Below are positions 7,663 through 16,674 of a DNA stretch of 64,000 nt, piece by piece. Source of the DNA: Pseudomonas brassicacearum. GTDB taxonomy: Bacteria > Pseudomonadota > Gammaproteobacteria > Pseudomonadales > Pseudomonadaceae. The DNA is taken from contig NZ_CP007410.1 in assembly GCF_000585995.1 (NCBI RefSeq), positions 4,553,430 to 4,617,429 of the forward strand, given 5' to 3'. Numbering within the stretch: position 1 is the first letter of the stretch; each line of letters begins with the position of its first letter. The position numbers were made by a program, and so were the translations under genes. The notes below the pieces were generated by a model. It was not told the DNA's origin, did no database searches, and saw only the letters and a program-made list of their open reading frames with translations.

Positions 7663-8418
7663 TCAAGGTTTACGCAGCAAGTACGTATCCATGATCCACC
7701 CATTCGCCTGCCGCGCAGCCTTGCGGGTGCGTTCAATGTCGTCGGCCACATCCCCCAGTCGGCCGGCGATGAGGATCTCATCCGGTGTTCCCACATAGGC
7801 GCCCCAGTAAACGTGCGTATCAGGATCGCTCACCTGGCGATACGCATCTTCGGCATCGAGCATCACCACCACGTTCGCCGCGTCGCCCACCTGCCCCGCC
7901 GCCAACCGGCGTCCGGTGGTAATTTCCAGAGAACCGCCAATGCCGTTCAACGGCACTTTGTGGCGGGCCGCAAGGGCCTGGACGCTGGTGATGCCGGGGA
8001 TCACCTCGAATTCAAAGGCGCAGCGTCCGGCGTCGAGAATCGTCTGCAGGATGCGCAGGGTGCTGTCGTACAACGCCGGATCGCCCCAAACCAGAAAACC
8101 ACCGCACTCCCCGTCGGACAGTTCTTCATCGATCAGCCGCTCGAAGGTGGCCTGCTTCGCACGGTTCAGCGCTTCGACACTGGCGGTGTAGCCCAAGTCG
8201 CCGCGTTCACGCTCAGGGCTGTAGGCTTCGACGAAACGGTACGTACGATCGACGATGTAGCGCTGGCAGATTTCCCGCCGCAGATCCAGCAGCTTGTGCT
8301 TGGCGGGCCCTTTGTCCATGAGGAAAAACACGTCCACCCGATTCAAGGCTTTCACCGCCTGCATCGTCAGGTAATCCGGATCGCCGGCGCCGATGCCGAT
8401 GACTGATAACTTTTTCAT
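7663..8418 (-). CDS. cobF: Precorrin-6A synthase (deacetylating) CobF
   Basis: A 251-residue tetrapyrrole methylase of the aerobic cobalamin pathway. CobF methylates C-1 of precorrin-5 with S-adenosylmethionine and releases the extruded two-carbon unit as acetate. The N-terminal SVIGIGAGDPDYLTMQA motif and the internal VIPGITSVQALAA and WGDPALYDST segments are diagnostic. The ATG at 8418 overlaps the stop of the upstream phosphatase gene by four bases (ATGA), so the two form an operon. No other cob gene is in the window, which fits the scattered cobalamin genes of Pseudomonas. Confidence 0.92.
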   Translation of the reverse strand: MKKLSVIGIGAGDPDYLTMQAVKALNRVDVFFLMDKGPAKHKLLDLRREICQRYIVDRTYRFVEAYSPERERGDLGYTASVEALNRAKQATFERLIDEELSDGECGGFLVWGDPALYDSTLRILQTILDAGRCAFEFEVIPGITSVQALAARHKVPLNGIGGSLEITTGRRLAAGQVGDAANVVVMLDAEDAYRQVSDPDTHVYWGAYVGTPDEILIAGRLGDVADDIERTRKAARQANGWIMDTYLLRKP

Positions 8419-8993
8419 TCCTCTGACTCCTGGCCAGGCCCCTGGGCACGCAATCGCCACACGCCGTTGAAACGCAACTCGATGGCGGACAGCGGTTCGA
8501 TGTCAATTCGGTTGAACGTGGCTGCCGGGCAGTGCAACACATTCACCAAAGCCGCGCGGATCACGAACGGATGGGTGACGGCCAGCCAATGTCCCGGTTG
8601 TTCTTCCAGGCTTGCCAGCCAGTCCCCGACACGGCGACACAACCGGGCGACGGATTCGCCACCATGGGGAACGGCCTCGGGGTCGTCCAGCCAGGTTTGC
8701 AGTTGTTGCGGCTCGGTCTTGAGCAAGTCGTCGATGGACAAACCGCGCCAGCGCCCCAAATCACAATCGGCCAAGGCGTCGACCACTTGGGGCTCATCGC
8801 CGAACAACGCAGCGGTCTGGCGAGTACGCAGCTCTGGCCCACAGAGCACCTGCCGGACATTTCGATAGCCCTGGCCAGCCTTCGGGCGCTGTACCAACCA
8901 GTCGGCCTCCAGCGGCTCTTCCAGGGCAAAGCGCGCCCGTTTCTGGGCGACGGTGCGGGCGTGGCAGATCAGGGTCAGGCGGGTGGCTTGCAC
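8415..8993 (-). CDS. Histidine phosphatase superfamily protein, translationally coupled to cobF
   Basis: A 192-residue branch-1 histidine phosphatase. The catalytic His is residue 11, but the usual RHG signature reads CHA (LICHART), so the Arg before the catalytic His is replaced by Cys. A second conserved His is in LAVTHPFVIRA near residue 140. Coupling to cobF suggests a CobC-like step (alpha-ribazole phosphate dephosphorylation), but this is inference and the altered signature leaves activity uncertain. About 250 bp of AT-rich sequence separates it from the divergent RpiR gene; no cobalamin riboswitch was recognised there. Confidence 0.8.
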   Translation of the reverse strand: MQATRLTLICHARTVAQKRARFALEEPLEADWLVQRPKAGQGYRNVRQVLCGPELRTRQTAALFGDEPQVVDALADCDLGRWRGLSIDDLLKTEPQQLQTWLDDPEAVPHGGESVARLCRRVGDWLASLEEQPGHWLAVTHPFVIRAALVNVLHCPAATFNRIDIEPLSAIELRFNGVWRLRAQGPGQESEE

Positions 8994-9242
8994 GCGGGGT
9001 ACTCACGCAATCAGTGGACGGATACTCGGGCTTTTTCTTGTACAGCACCTTATATGAAATCAAATAACTTAGACAAAAAGGCGTTATATCTGACACAAAC
9101 TGAAGCACCGACTGACATATCCCCTCCAGACAACCAAGCCCAAGTCCTACAGGGGTTTCGCACCATCTTCGAGCATTTTAAACGGAACGAAAAAACCACT
9201 GGACATGTAGTACCAGCTACATAAATACTATTTTCAGGAGTA

Positions 9243-10136
9243 ATGAAAGAAATCCAACACCCATCCCAGCAAGGAGCACGGATGCCGCCCCTCAGAGACC
9301 TGATCACTGATCCCGGCCTCGTTTTGACGCCGTCGGAACGTAAGGTCGTACGCGCCCTGCTCGATCACTATCCACGCAACGGCCTGGGCCCGATGTCGCG
9401 CCTGTCGGACCATGCCGGCGTCAGCGACCCGACCATCGTGCGGCTGGTGAAAAAACTCGGTTTTGGCGGTTATGGCGAATTCCAGGATGCGCTGCTCAGT
9501 GACATGGACCATCGCCTGCGCTCCCCTCGCACGCTGTTGCAACCACGGGCCAAATTGCCGCAAGGCGATACCTGGAGCCAGTACCTGGCGGCCAGCCAAC
9601 GCGCCCTCATCAATACCCAGGCCCTGACCCAGCCCGAAGACGTGCGTATTCTCGTCCAGTGGCTGCTTGACAGCCGGCACCAGGTGCATTGCTTCGGTGG
9701 ACGCTTCAGCAGCTTTCTTGCCCACTATCTGCTCAACCACTTGCGCCTGCTGCGCGCGGGCTGTTTTGCCCTGGAAGATAACGCCCAACTGCCTGACCGG
9801 CTGTTCGACGTGCAGCGCCAGGACGTGGTGGTGATCTTCGATTATCGTCGCTACCAGGCCCAGGCCCTGCGTGTAGCCAGCGCAGCCAAGGAGCGCCACG
9901 CCCGGGTCGTCCTGTTCAGCGACATCTACGCTTCGCCATTGCGCGAGCTGGCCGACCTGATCATCAGTGCTCCGGTGGAGTCGGTCTCGGCCTTCGACAG
10001 CCTGGTACCGGCGCTGGCCCAGGTCGAGGCGCTGATCGCCTGTATGACCCCGCAATGCCCTGACCTGGCCGAACGCCTGGAAGGCATCGATGCCTTGCGC
10101 ACGGAATTCAACACGCACCTGTTGGAGGAAAAATAA
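9243..10136 (+). CDS. MurR/RpiR-family transcriptional regulator
   Basis: A 297-residue regulator with an N-terminal RpiR helix-turn-helix (about residues 28-85; LSDHAGVSDPTIVRLVKKLGFGGYGEFQ) and a SIS sugar-isomerase fold (about 130-255). The start has an AGGAG site three to seven bases upstream. It is the first gene of a tightly packed series (next gene two bases after its stop), so it probably controls itself and the four genes behind it. RpiR proteins usually sense phosphosugars, but several in Pseudomonas govern amino-acid or amine catabolism; the neighbours here favour a nitrogen compound. Confidence 0.9.
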   Translation: MKEIQHPSQQGARMPPLRDLITDPGLVLTPSERKVVRALLDHYPRNGLGPMSRLSDHAGVSDPTIVRLVKKLGFGGYGEFQDALLSDMDHRLRSPRTLLQPRAKLPQGDTWSQYLAASQRALINTQALTQPEDVRILVQWLLDSRHQVHCFGGRFSSFLAHYLLNHLRLLRAGCFALEDNAQLPDRLFDVQRQDVVVIFDYRRYQAQALRVASAAKERHARVVLFSDIYASPLRELADLIISAPVESVSAFDSLVPALAQVEALIACMTPQCPDLAERLEGIDALRTEFNTHLLEEK

Positions 10137-10138
10137 GG

Positions 10139-10783
10139 ATGTTCTCGCTCCCCCATCGCTCGCCACGGGATTTACCCTTCGTTCACGACCACACGGCATT
10201 GCTGTTGGTGGACATGCAACGGGCCTGGCTGGAACCGCAATTCGATGCTCACCTGGATGCGCCCGAGGCCGAGTATTTCATTCGTCGTGCCCGCCAACAG
10301 GTGATTCCCAACCAACAGCGTTTGCTCAACGCGATGCGCGCGGCGCGGCACAACGTGTTGCACACCCACATCGAAAGCCTCACCGCCGATGGCCGTGATC
10401 GCTCCCTGGATCACAAGCTGTCGGACATGCACCTGCCCAAGGGCAGCCCCGAGGCGCAGATCATTGCCGAGCTGACGCCGCTGGAAAATGAAATCGTGCT
10501 GCCCAAGACGTCCTCGGGGGTTTTCAACTCCACCAATATCGACTACGTGCTGCGCAACCTGCAGACCCGCCACTTGATCGTCGCCGGCATCGTCACCGAC
10601 CAATGCGTCGACATGGCCGTGCGCGACGCCGCCGACCGCGGCTACCTGGTCACGCTGGTGGAAGATGCCTGCGCCACTTACACCGAACAACGGCATCTGG
10701 CGTGCCTGAACGCGATCAAGGGCTATTGCTGGATCACCGATACCGACACCGTCCTCGGGCGCTTGCAGGAGATGCAGCCGTGA
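10139..10783 (+). CDS. Isochorismatase-family cysteine hydrolase
   Basis: A 214-residue alpha/beta hydrolase with the complete triad of the family: Asp25 (LLVDMQ), Lys123 (VLPKTSSGVF) and Cys156 (GIVTDQCVDMAV). Members hydrolyse amides such as ureidoglycolate-type carbamoyl groups, nicotinamide or other N-substituted amides. It lies two bases after the regulator gene and overlaps the next gene by four bases (GTGA). In this operon an amide-cleaving or deaminating step before ligation or deformylation is the likely role; substrate unknown. Confidence 0.88.
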   Translation: MFSLPHRSPRDLPFVHDHTALLLVDMQRAWLEPQFDAHLDAPEAEYFIRRARQQVIPNQQRLLNAMRAARHNVLHTHIESLTADGRDRSLDHKLSDMHLPKGSPEAQIIAELTPLENEIVLPKTSSGVFNSTNIDYVLRNLQTRHLIVAGIVTDQCVDMAVRDAADRGYLVTLVEDACATYTEQRHLACLNAIKGYCWITDTDTVLGRLQEMQP

Positions 10784-12132
10784 GCCGCCCCGAGGCCGCA
10801 ACGCCCCTGGCACCGTTGCCCGTCACGACGCTGGTGAGCACCGACTTGATCGGCGTGACCCGCGGGCGCTCGTTCCCCAGCGATGAACTGCCCCACTACG
10901 TCACCGCAGGTTGCGGCTGGGTGCCGGCCAACAGCGCGCTGACGCCCCAAGACATCATCGCCTCGACCAACCCCTGGGGCGCTTATGGCGATCTGCGGCT
11001 GATCCCGGACCTGTCCAGCCGCGTCACCGTCAACAACGGCCCCGACGCCCAGGCCCCGGCCCTGGATTTCATCCATTGCGATGTGCGCGAGACCGACGGC
11101 CGGCCCTGGAGCACCTGCCCGCGCACGCTGCTGCACGATGAAGTGGAGCGTTATCGGACCGAGCTGGGCCTGCAGGTGTTCGCCGCGTTCGAGCATGAAT
11201 TCAACCTCAGAGACACGCCTTCCCAACCCGATCGCCTGGCCTTCAGCCTCCAGGCCCAGCGCCAGCAGGCCGTATTCGCCGGATGGCTGCTCAGCGCATT
11301 GCGCGCCGGTGGCGTCGAACCGGAAATGTTCCTGCCCGAATACGGCAAGCAGCAGTACGAGATCACCTGTCGCCCCACCCTGGGCGTGGCCGCCGCCGAC
11401 CGTGCCGTGAACGTGCGGGAGATCACCCGCGAGATCGCCCGGCAAATGGGCCTGGCGCTCAGCTTCGCTCCCAAGACCTCGGAAAATGCCGTGTGCAACG
11501 GTGTGCATCTGCACCTGAGCCTGCAAGACCTGAGCGGTGATCCCGTGCTCCATGACGCCGCCAGCGGCAACGGCTTGTCCAGCCTCGGCCAGCACTGGGC
11601 CGCCGGTGTGCTGCATTATCTGCCAGCGCTGTGTGCGCTGACCGCTCCAACACCGGTGTCCTACGAGCGCCTGCAACCCCATCACTGGAGCGCGTCCTAT
11701 GCTTGCCTGGGACAGCGCAACCGCGAAGCGGCGCTGCGCATCTGCCCGACCGTGAGCCTGGGAGGCAAACCGCTGGCGAACCAGTACAACCTGGAATTCC
11801 GCGCCATGGACGCCACCGCTTCGCCGCACCTGGCGATGGCCGCGCTGCTAATCGCCGGGCGCCTGGGCATCGAACAGCGGCTGGTGCTGAATGCCGTGAC
11901 CGATGAAATACCCGATGAATTGAATGAAGAACAACGTCGCGCCCGTGGCATCATCGCCCTGCCGACGACCCTGACCCAGGCACTGGATTGCCTGCGCCAC
12001 AGCGGGGCGCTGCTCGAGGCCCTGCCCGGCCCTCTGGTCGAAACCTACTTCGCCTTGAAGGCCCAGGAGCTGGCCTTGACCCAGGCGCTGTCACCTGCCG
12101 AGCGTTGTGAGCACTATGCACGAATCTATTGA
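10780..12132 (+). CDS. Glutamine synthetase-family gamma-glutamyl ligase
   Basis: A 450-residue member of the glutamine synthetase superfamily, with the beta-grasp N-terminus, the glutamate/metal motif in FAAFEHEFNL, the NGVHLHLSL ATP-site histidine motif, and the C-terminal NLEFRAMDATASPHLAMAAL metal motif. It is shorter and more divergent than GlnA and resembles PuuA/GlnA3-type gamma-glutamylamine ligases. The GTG start at 10780 overlaps the preceding stop. With a formylglutamate amidohydrolase and an APC permease behind it, it probably glutamylates an imported amine or amino acid. Confidence 0.87.
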   Translation: MSRPEAATPLAPLPVTTLVSTDLIGVTRGRSFPSDELPHYVTAGCGWVPANSALTPQDIIASTNPWGAYGDLRLIPDLSSRVTVNNGPDAQAPALDFIHCDVRETDGRPWSTCPRTLLHDEVERYRTELGLQVFAAFEHEFNLRDTPSQPDRLAFSLQAQRQQAVFAGWLLSALRAGGVEPEMFLPEYGKQQYEITCRPTLGVAAADRAVNVREITREIARQMGLALSFAPKTSENAVCNGVHLHLSLQDLSGDPVLHDAASGNGLSSLGQHWAAGVLHYLPALCALTAPTPVSYERLQPHHWSASYACLGQRNREAALRICPTVSLGGKPLANQYNLEFRAMDATASPHLAMAALLIAGRLGIEQRLVLNAVTDEIPDELNEEQRRARGIIALPTTLTQALDCLRHSGALLEALPGPLVETYFALKAQELALTQALSPAERCEHYARIY

Positions 12133-12868
12133 ATGTGCTGAGTCGGGCCTCTACACCGGGCCGGCCTACCGACTGGTCCGGGAAGACGCCGAGCACCCGT
12201 TGGTGCTGGTGTGCGAGCACGCCAGCCGCTTCATTCCCGCTGCGCTGAACGATCTGGGCCTGGACGAAACCGCCGCTCAGGAACACATCGCCTGGGACAT
12301 CGGTGCCCTGGCGCTGGCCGAACGTCTGTCCGAAACCCTCGGCGCGACCTTACTGACGGCCAATTATTCACGGCTGTTGATCGACCTCAACCGTCCGCTG
12401 CACGTACCGGACAGCATTCCGCCCCAGAGCGAGATCTACCAGGTCCCGGGCAACCAGTCCCTGGACGAGGCCACGCGCGAATATCGCCGCCAGTGCCTGT
12501 TCCATCCCTTTCATGATCGTTTGCGGGCGTTGATCGACCAGCGCCTGGCCGCCAACCGGCCAGTGCGAGTGGTGGGCATCCACAGTTTCACCCCGGTGTT
12601 CTATGGCCAACCACGCGCGCTGGAAGCCGGCGTGCTGTTCGGCGAAGCCAAGGAGTATGCCCAGCGTATCGTCGAGGGGCTGAGCCGGCATTCGCTGCGC
12701 GCGGCAGGCAACCAGCCCTACAAGATCAACCCCTTGACCGACATGACTGTCCCGGTGCACGGCGACGCCCGCGGCCTGGATTCGGTGTTGATCGAAGTGC
12801 GCAACGATCTGCTGCGCAGCCCCGAGTCGGTACGGACCTGGAGCGCTTACCTGGCCCCATTGTTGTAG
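12107..12868 (+). CDS. N-formylglutamate amidohydrolase family protein
   Basis: A 253-residue protein of the HutG2-like N-formylglutamate amidohydrolase family, which splits N-formyl-amino acids into formate and the amino acid in a zinc-dependent reaction. Family features are LVCEHASRFIP near residue 33, AWDIGALALA near 63, YSRLLIDLNRP and GIHSFTP. It overlaps the glutamine synthetase-like gene; start may be the GTG at 12107 or the ATG at 12116. No histidine utilisation genes are nearby, so its substrate is probably an intermediate of this operon's own pathway. Confidence 0.87.
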   Translation: MSTMHESIECAESGLYTGPAYRLVREDAEHPLVLVCEHASRFIPAALNDLGLDETAAQEHIAWDIGALALAERLSETLGATLLTANYSRLLIDLNRPLHVPDSIPPQSEIYQVPGNQSLDEATREYRRQCLFHPFHDRLRALIDQRLAANRPVRVVGIHSFTPVFYGQPRALEAGVLFGEAKEYAQRIVEGLSRHSLRAAGNQPYKINPLTDMTVPVHGDARGLDSVLIEVRNDLLRSPESVRTWSAYLAPLL

Positions 12869-12944
12869 GAAAGCAGTGGCGAGGTTTGAGCGGCAAGCGA
12901 CAAGCAAGAGCACACCCACACACAGCTGAGAAGGAGAACGGCTT

Positions 12945-14294
12945 ATGAGTATCGAGGCATTTGGCTACAAACAGGAATTGAAACGCAGCCTGTCGCTGAC
13001 AGACCTGGTGGTGTACGGGATGATTTTCATGATCCCCATCGCACCGTTTGGCGTGTACGGCTACGTAAATGCCGAAGCACCGGGGATGGTGCCACTGGCG
13101 TATATCATCGGCATGGTGGCAATGCTGTTTACCGCGTTGAGCTACGGCAGCATGGCCCGGGCCTTTCCAGTGGCCGGTTCCGTCTATTCCTACGCACAAC
13201 GGGGACTTAACCCACACGTCGGCTTCATCGCCGGTTGGCTGATGTTGCTGGACTACCTGCTGATCCCGCCACTGCTGTATGTCTACGCTGCCATGGCGTT
13301 GAATCATTTGTACCCGGACATTCCCAAGGTCGGCTTCATCCTGGCCTTCCTGGTCAGCGCGACTTTCGTCAACCTGCGGGGCATCACCTTCACCGCGCGG
13401 ATGAACATCATTTTTCTGCTGGCGCAGCTGGTGGTGCTGGGGATCTTCCTGTTCTACGCCTGGAATGCCCTGCACGGTGGCGCCGGTAACGGCCAGCTGA
13501 CCCTGGCGCCGCTGTACAGTCCGGAACACTTCAATTTCGCGCTGCTGATGCAAGCCGTGTCGATCGCGGTATTGTCGTTTCTGGGGTTCGATGCCATCTC
13601 CACCCTGGCCGAAGAGATCAAGAGCGACCCGGGCCGCAGCATCGGCAAGGCCGCCCTGGTGACCTTGCTGGTGATGGGGGCGATTTTCGTGGTGCAGACC
13701 TGGATCGCCACCGACCTGGCGGCCGGCATGGGCTTCAAGTCCGCCGACACCGCGTTTTATGAGATCGCCGAACTGGCGGCCGGCAGCTGGCTGGCAACCT
13801 TGACCGCGGTCGCCACGGCGCTGGCCTGGGGCGTCGCTGTGGCGATCACCTCGCAAGCAGCGGTGTCGCGCCTGCTGTTCGGCATGGCCCGGGACGGCAA
13901 GTTGCCCAAGGTACTGGCCAAGGTCCATCCGAAACACAACACCCCGTACGTGAGCATTTACCTGGTCGCGGTGCTGTCGTTGCTGATCTGCTACCTGTTC
14001 ATCAACGCCGTGGACACCCTGACCTCCCTGGTCAACTTCGGCGCCCTGAGCGGCTTCATGCTGCTGCACATCACCGTGATCAACCATTACTGGCGCCGCC
14101 AGCGGTCCGGCCAGGTGATTCGCCATCTGCTCTGCCCGCTGGTCGGCTTCGTGATCGTCGCGGCCATCATGTACAACATGGGCGTGGATGCGCAGAAACT
14201 CGGCCTGATCTGGATTGCCGCGGGCGTGATCTATCTGTGTGTGCTGAATAAATTCGGCAGCCCTACGGCGCTACCGGATCCGGCCGCTCCTTGA
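12945..14294 (+). CDS. APC-family amino acid/polyamine permease (PuuP-like)
   Basis: A 449-residue inner-membrane transporter with about twelve hydrophobic segments. The TM1 motif IPIAPFGVYG and the TM6 stretch SFLGFDAISTLAEE are typical of the amino acid-polyamine-organocation superfamily, close to the putrescine/ethanolamine permeases. It ends the RpiR operon, 76 bases after the amidohydrolase and behind its own AAGGAG ribosome site. It presumably imports the amine or amino acid that the enzymes process. Confidence 0.9.
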   Translation: MSIEAFGYKQELKRSLSLTDLVVYGMIFMIPIAPFGVYGYVNAEAPGMVPLAYIIGMVAMLFTALSYGSMARAFPVAGSVYSYAQRGLNPHVGFIAGWLMLLDYLLIPPLLYVYAAMALNHLYPDIPKVGFILAFLVSATFVNLRGITFTARMNIIFLLAQLVVLGIFLFYAWNALHGGAGNGQLTLAPLYSPEHFNFALLMQAVSIAVLSFLGFDAISTLAEEIKSDPGRSIGKAALVTLLVMGAIFVVQTWIATDLAAGMGFKSADTAFYEIAELAAGSWLATLTAVATALAWGVAVAITSQAAVSRLLFGMARDGKLPKVLAKVHPKHNTPYVSIYLVAVLSLLICYLFINAVDTLTSLVNFGALSGFMLLHITVINHYWRRQRSGQVIRHLLCPLVGFVIVAAIMYNMGVDAQKLGLIWIAAGVIYLCVLNKFGSPTALPDPAAP

Positions 14295-14404
14295 GGCCCG
14301 GCGGTCGAAAGGTTCGACCCGTCGTGGTTGTTACGCGTGGACATCGACAGTGATCGTCAAGCCCGGTGCCTGTCACCGGGTCCTCTGGAACAGGAGTGCA
14401 ATCC

Positions 14405-15421
14405 ATGCTGGCTTTACGTCCAGTGCAATTAACCGATCTGCCACAACTGCAGCAACTGGCCAGTGACAGCCTGGTGGGCGTCACCTCGCTTCCAGACGAT
14501 ACCGAGCGTCTGCGGGAGAAAATCCTCGACTCGTGCGACTCGTTCGAGGCCGATGTACGAAGCCCTGGCGGGGAGAACTATTTTTTCGTCTTGCAGGACC
14601 TGATATCCGGGCGCCTGACAGGCTGCTCGGAGATTCTCGCCAGCACCGGTTGCAACGAACCGTTCTACAGTTTGCGCAACCGACCGTTCTCCAGCGAGTC
14701 CCGGGAATTGAACATCCACCATGGCGTGCCGGCGCTGTCGTTGTGTCAGGACCTCAACGGCCAGACGTTGCTGCGCGGTTTTCACATCGACGCCGAGCGG
14801 GTGCGCACGCCAGAGTCGGAGTTGCTGTCCCGGGCCCGGTTGATGTTTATCGCCGCTCACCCCCATCGCTTTGCCGAATCGGTGATCACTGAAATCGTCG
14901 GCTTCAGCAGCGAGGATGGCCAGTCGCCCTTCTGGGACGCCATCGGCCAGCATTTCTTCGACCTGCCCTACGTCGAAGCCGAGCGGTTGTGTGGCCTGCA
15001 AAGCCGTACCTTCCTCGCCGAGCTGATGCCGCAATACCCGATCTATGTGCCCATGCTGCCCCCGGCGGCCCAAGCCTGCATTGGCCGGGTGCATCCCGAC
15101 GGCCAGGAAGCCTTCGACATCCTCGAGCGCGAGGGTTTTGAAACCAACAGCTACGTGGACATCTTCGACGGCGGGCCGACGCTGCACGCCCGTGTCGCGA
15201 ACATCCGCTCCATCACCCAAAGCCGTGTCGCCATGGCCCGGCAAAGCGCGCAGATCGACGCCCGTGGGCGTTATCTGGTGAGCAACGACAGCCTCGGGAG
15301 CTACCGGGCCATCGTGGCCGAACTGGATCTCGACGCCGAGGGCGCCGTGGCGCTGTCACCTGACATGCTGGCAGCCCTGGGCATCACGGATGGCGAGCGG
15401 GTCCGGGTGGTTGCCTTATGA
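14405..15421 (+). CDS. aruF: Arginine/ornithine N-succinyltransferase, alpha subunit (AruF-like)
   Basis: A 338-residue AstA-family acyltransferase, transferring succinyl from succinyl-CoA to the alpha-amino group of arginine or ornithine, the first step of the AST pathway. The opening LRPVQLTDLPQLQQLA, the GVTSLPDD motif, SPFWDAIGQHFF and FLAELMPQYPIYVPML match AruF. The ATG at 14405 has GGAG ten bases upstream. In the usual aru operon aruF and aruG lie among aruC, aruD, aruB and aruE; none of those is here, so this is a separate pair, possibly a paralogue serving another amino acid. Confidence 0.88.
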   Translation: MLALRPVQLTDLPQLQQLASDSLVGVTSLPDDTERLREKILDSCDSFEADVRSPGGENYFFVLQDLISGRLTGCSEILASTGCNEPFYSLRNRPFSSESRELNIHHGVPALSLCQDLNGQTLLRGFHIDAERVRTPESELLSRARLMFIAAHPHRFAESVITEIVGFSSEDGQSPFWDAIGQHFFDLPYVEAERLCGLQSRTFLAELMPQYPIYVPMLPPAAQACIGRVHPDGQEAFDILEREGFETNSYVDIFDGGPTLHARVANIRSITQSRVAMARQSAQIDARGRYLVSNDSLGSYRAIVAELDLDAEGAVALSPDMLAALGITDGERVRVVAL

Positions 15422-15482
15422 ATATCATTCGATCCCGTGCCGTGCATCGACGCTTCGACCGACACGATGAAGGAGCTGCATC

Positions 15483-16517
15483 ATGATTGTCCGCCCGGTC
15501 GCCATCACCGACCTGCCCGCATTACTGGACCTCGCCCGCTGCGCGGGCCCCGGGTTCACCAGTCTGCCGGCCAACGAAGAGCGCCTGGCCCATCGCGTAC
15601 GCTGGGCCCAGCGCACCTTTGCCGGACAAGTCGAACGTGCCGATGCCGATTACCTGTTCGTGCTCGAGGACGATGACAGGCAAGTGGTGGGCATCAGCGC
15701 CCTGACCGGCGCGGTCGGGCTGCGCGAGCCCTGGTACAACTACCGGGTCGGAGTCACCGTCAGCTCGGCGCCTGAGCTGGGTATCCAACGGCAGATCCCG
15801 ACGCTGTTTCTCAACAATGAGATGACCGGGCAATCGGAAGTCTGCTCGTTGTTCCTGCATCCCGAGCAGCGTCGCGGCCACAATGGGCGGCTGTTGTCCC
15901 TGGCGCGCCTGCTGTTTGTCGCTGAGTTTTCCCAGTTGTTTGGTGAAAAGCTGATTGCCGAATTGCGCGGCCATGCCGATGAACAAGGCTGTTCGCCGTT
16001 TTGGGACAGCCTGGGACGGCACTTTTTCAAGAAGGATTTCAGCTACGCCGATCAGTTGTCCGGCATGGGCAACAAATCGTTCATTGCCGAGTTGATGCCG
16101 CGCCAGCCGCTGTACACCTGCCTGCTCACAGAACAGGCCCAGGCAGTGATCGGCAAGGCTCACCCGAACACCGAGCCGGCCATGAAGATTCTCGGCGCCG
16201 AGGGCTTTGCTCATAGGGGCTATATCGACATTTTCGACGCCGGTCCGGTGATCGAGGCGCCGGTTTCGAAGATCCGCACCGTGCGCGACAGCCAGCCGTT
16301 GACCCTGGCCATCGGCACGCCGGACGAACAGGCACCGGTCTGGTTGATCCATAATCGCCGCCTGGAGAACTGCCGCGTGACCAGCGCCCAGGCACGCCTG
16401 CACGGTCACAGCCTGCTCGTCGACCGGCTCACCGCCAAACGCCTGCAAGTACAACCGGGCGACACGGTGCGCGCCGTGGCGTTGCTCAAGCAAGGGCAGC
16501 AGGCGGTGGCCGCATAA
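15483..16517 (+). CDS. aruG: Arginine/ornithine N-succinyltransferase, beta subunit (AruG-like)
   Basis: A 344-residue second subunit of the succinyltransferase, matching AruG: MIVRPV start, GFTSLPANEERL, AVGLREPWYNYRVG, SPFWDSLGRHFFKKDF and FIAELMPRQPLYTCLL. It begins 62 bases after aruF behind a GAAGGAG site and should form a heteromer with it. The pair follows the RpiR operon in the same direction after a 110-bp gap, so co-regulation is possible but unproven. Confidence 0.88.
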   Translation: MIVRPVAITDLPALLDLARCAGPGFTSLPANEERLAHRVRWAQRTFAGQVERADADYLFVLEDDDRQVVGISALTGAVGLREPWYNYRVGVTVSSAPELGIQRQIPTLFLNNEMTGQSEVCSLFLHPEQRRGHNGRLLSLARLLFVAEFSQLFGEKLIAELRGHADEQGCSPFWDSLGRHFFKKDFSYADQLSGMGNKSFIAELMPRQPLYTCLLTEQAQAVIGKAHPNTEPAMKILGAEGFAHRGYIDIFDAGPVIEAPVSKIRTVRDSQPLTLAIGTPDEQAPVWLIHNRRLENCRVTSAQARLHGHSLLVDRLTAKRLQVQPGDTVRAVALLKQGQQAVAA

Positions 16518-16674
16518 GCCTCGCTTGTTGCTGCACCCAAGTCCCACGGGATCGACTTCGGCCAGTCTGTCCCTGTAAATTCGTCATCATCTTCGGCCGT
16601 CCCACGTGATAGCTTTCCATCCTTCGGCGTTGACACTTTTGCTCAAGCCTTTCCATTCCATTGGTGGAACTCAT

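Noticed and set aside
8994-9242. Cobalamin riboswitch before the cobF operon
   Set aside because: No recognisable B12-box or conserved core; the stretch is simply AT-rich.
12726-14126. 466-codon frame antisense to the APC permease gene
   Set aside because: Gln/His-rich composition typical of the complement of a GC-rich membrane-protein gene; no family resemblance.
14362-14380. Hairpin CCCGGTG/CACCGGG upstream of aruF as a terminator
   Set aside because: Stable stem but no following T-run; could at most be a weak mRNA structure.
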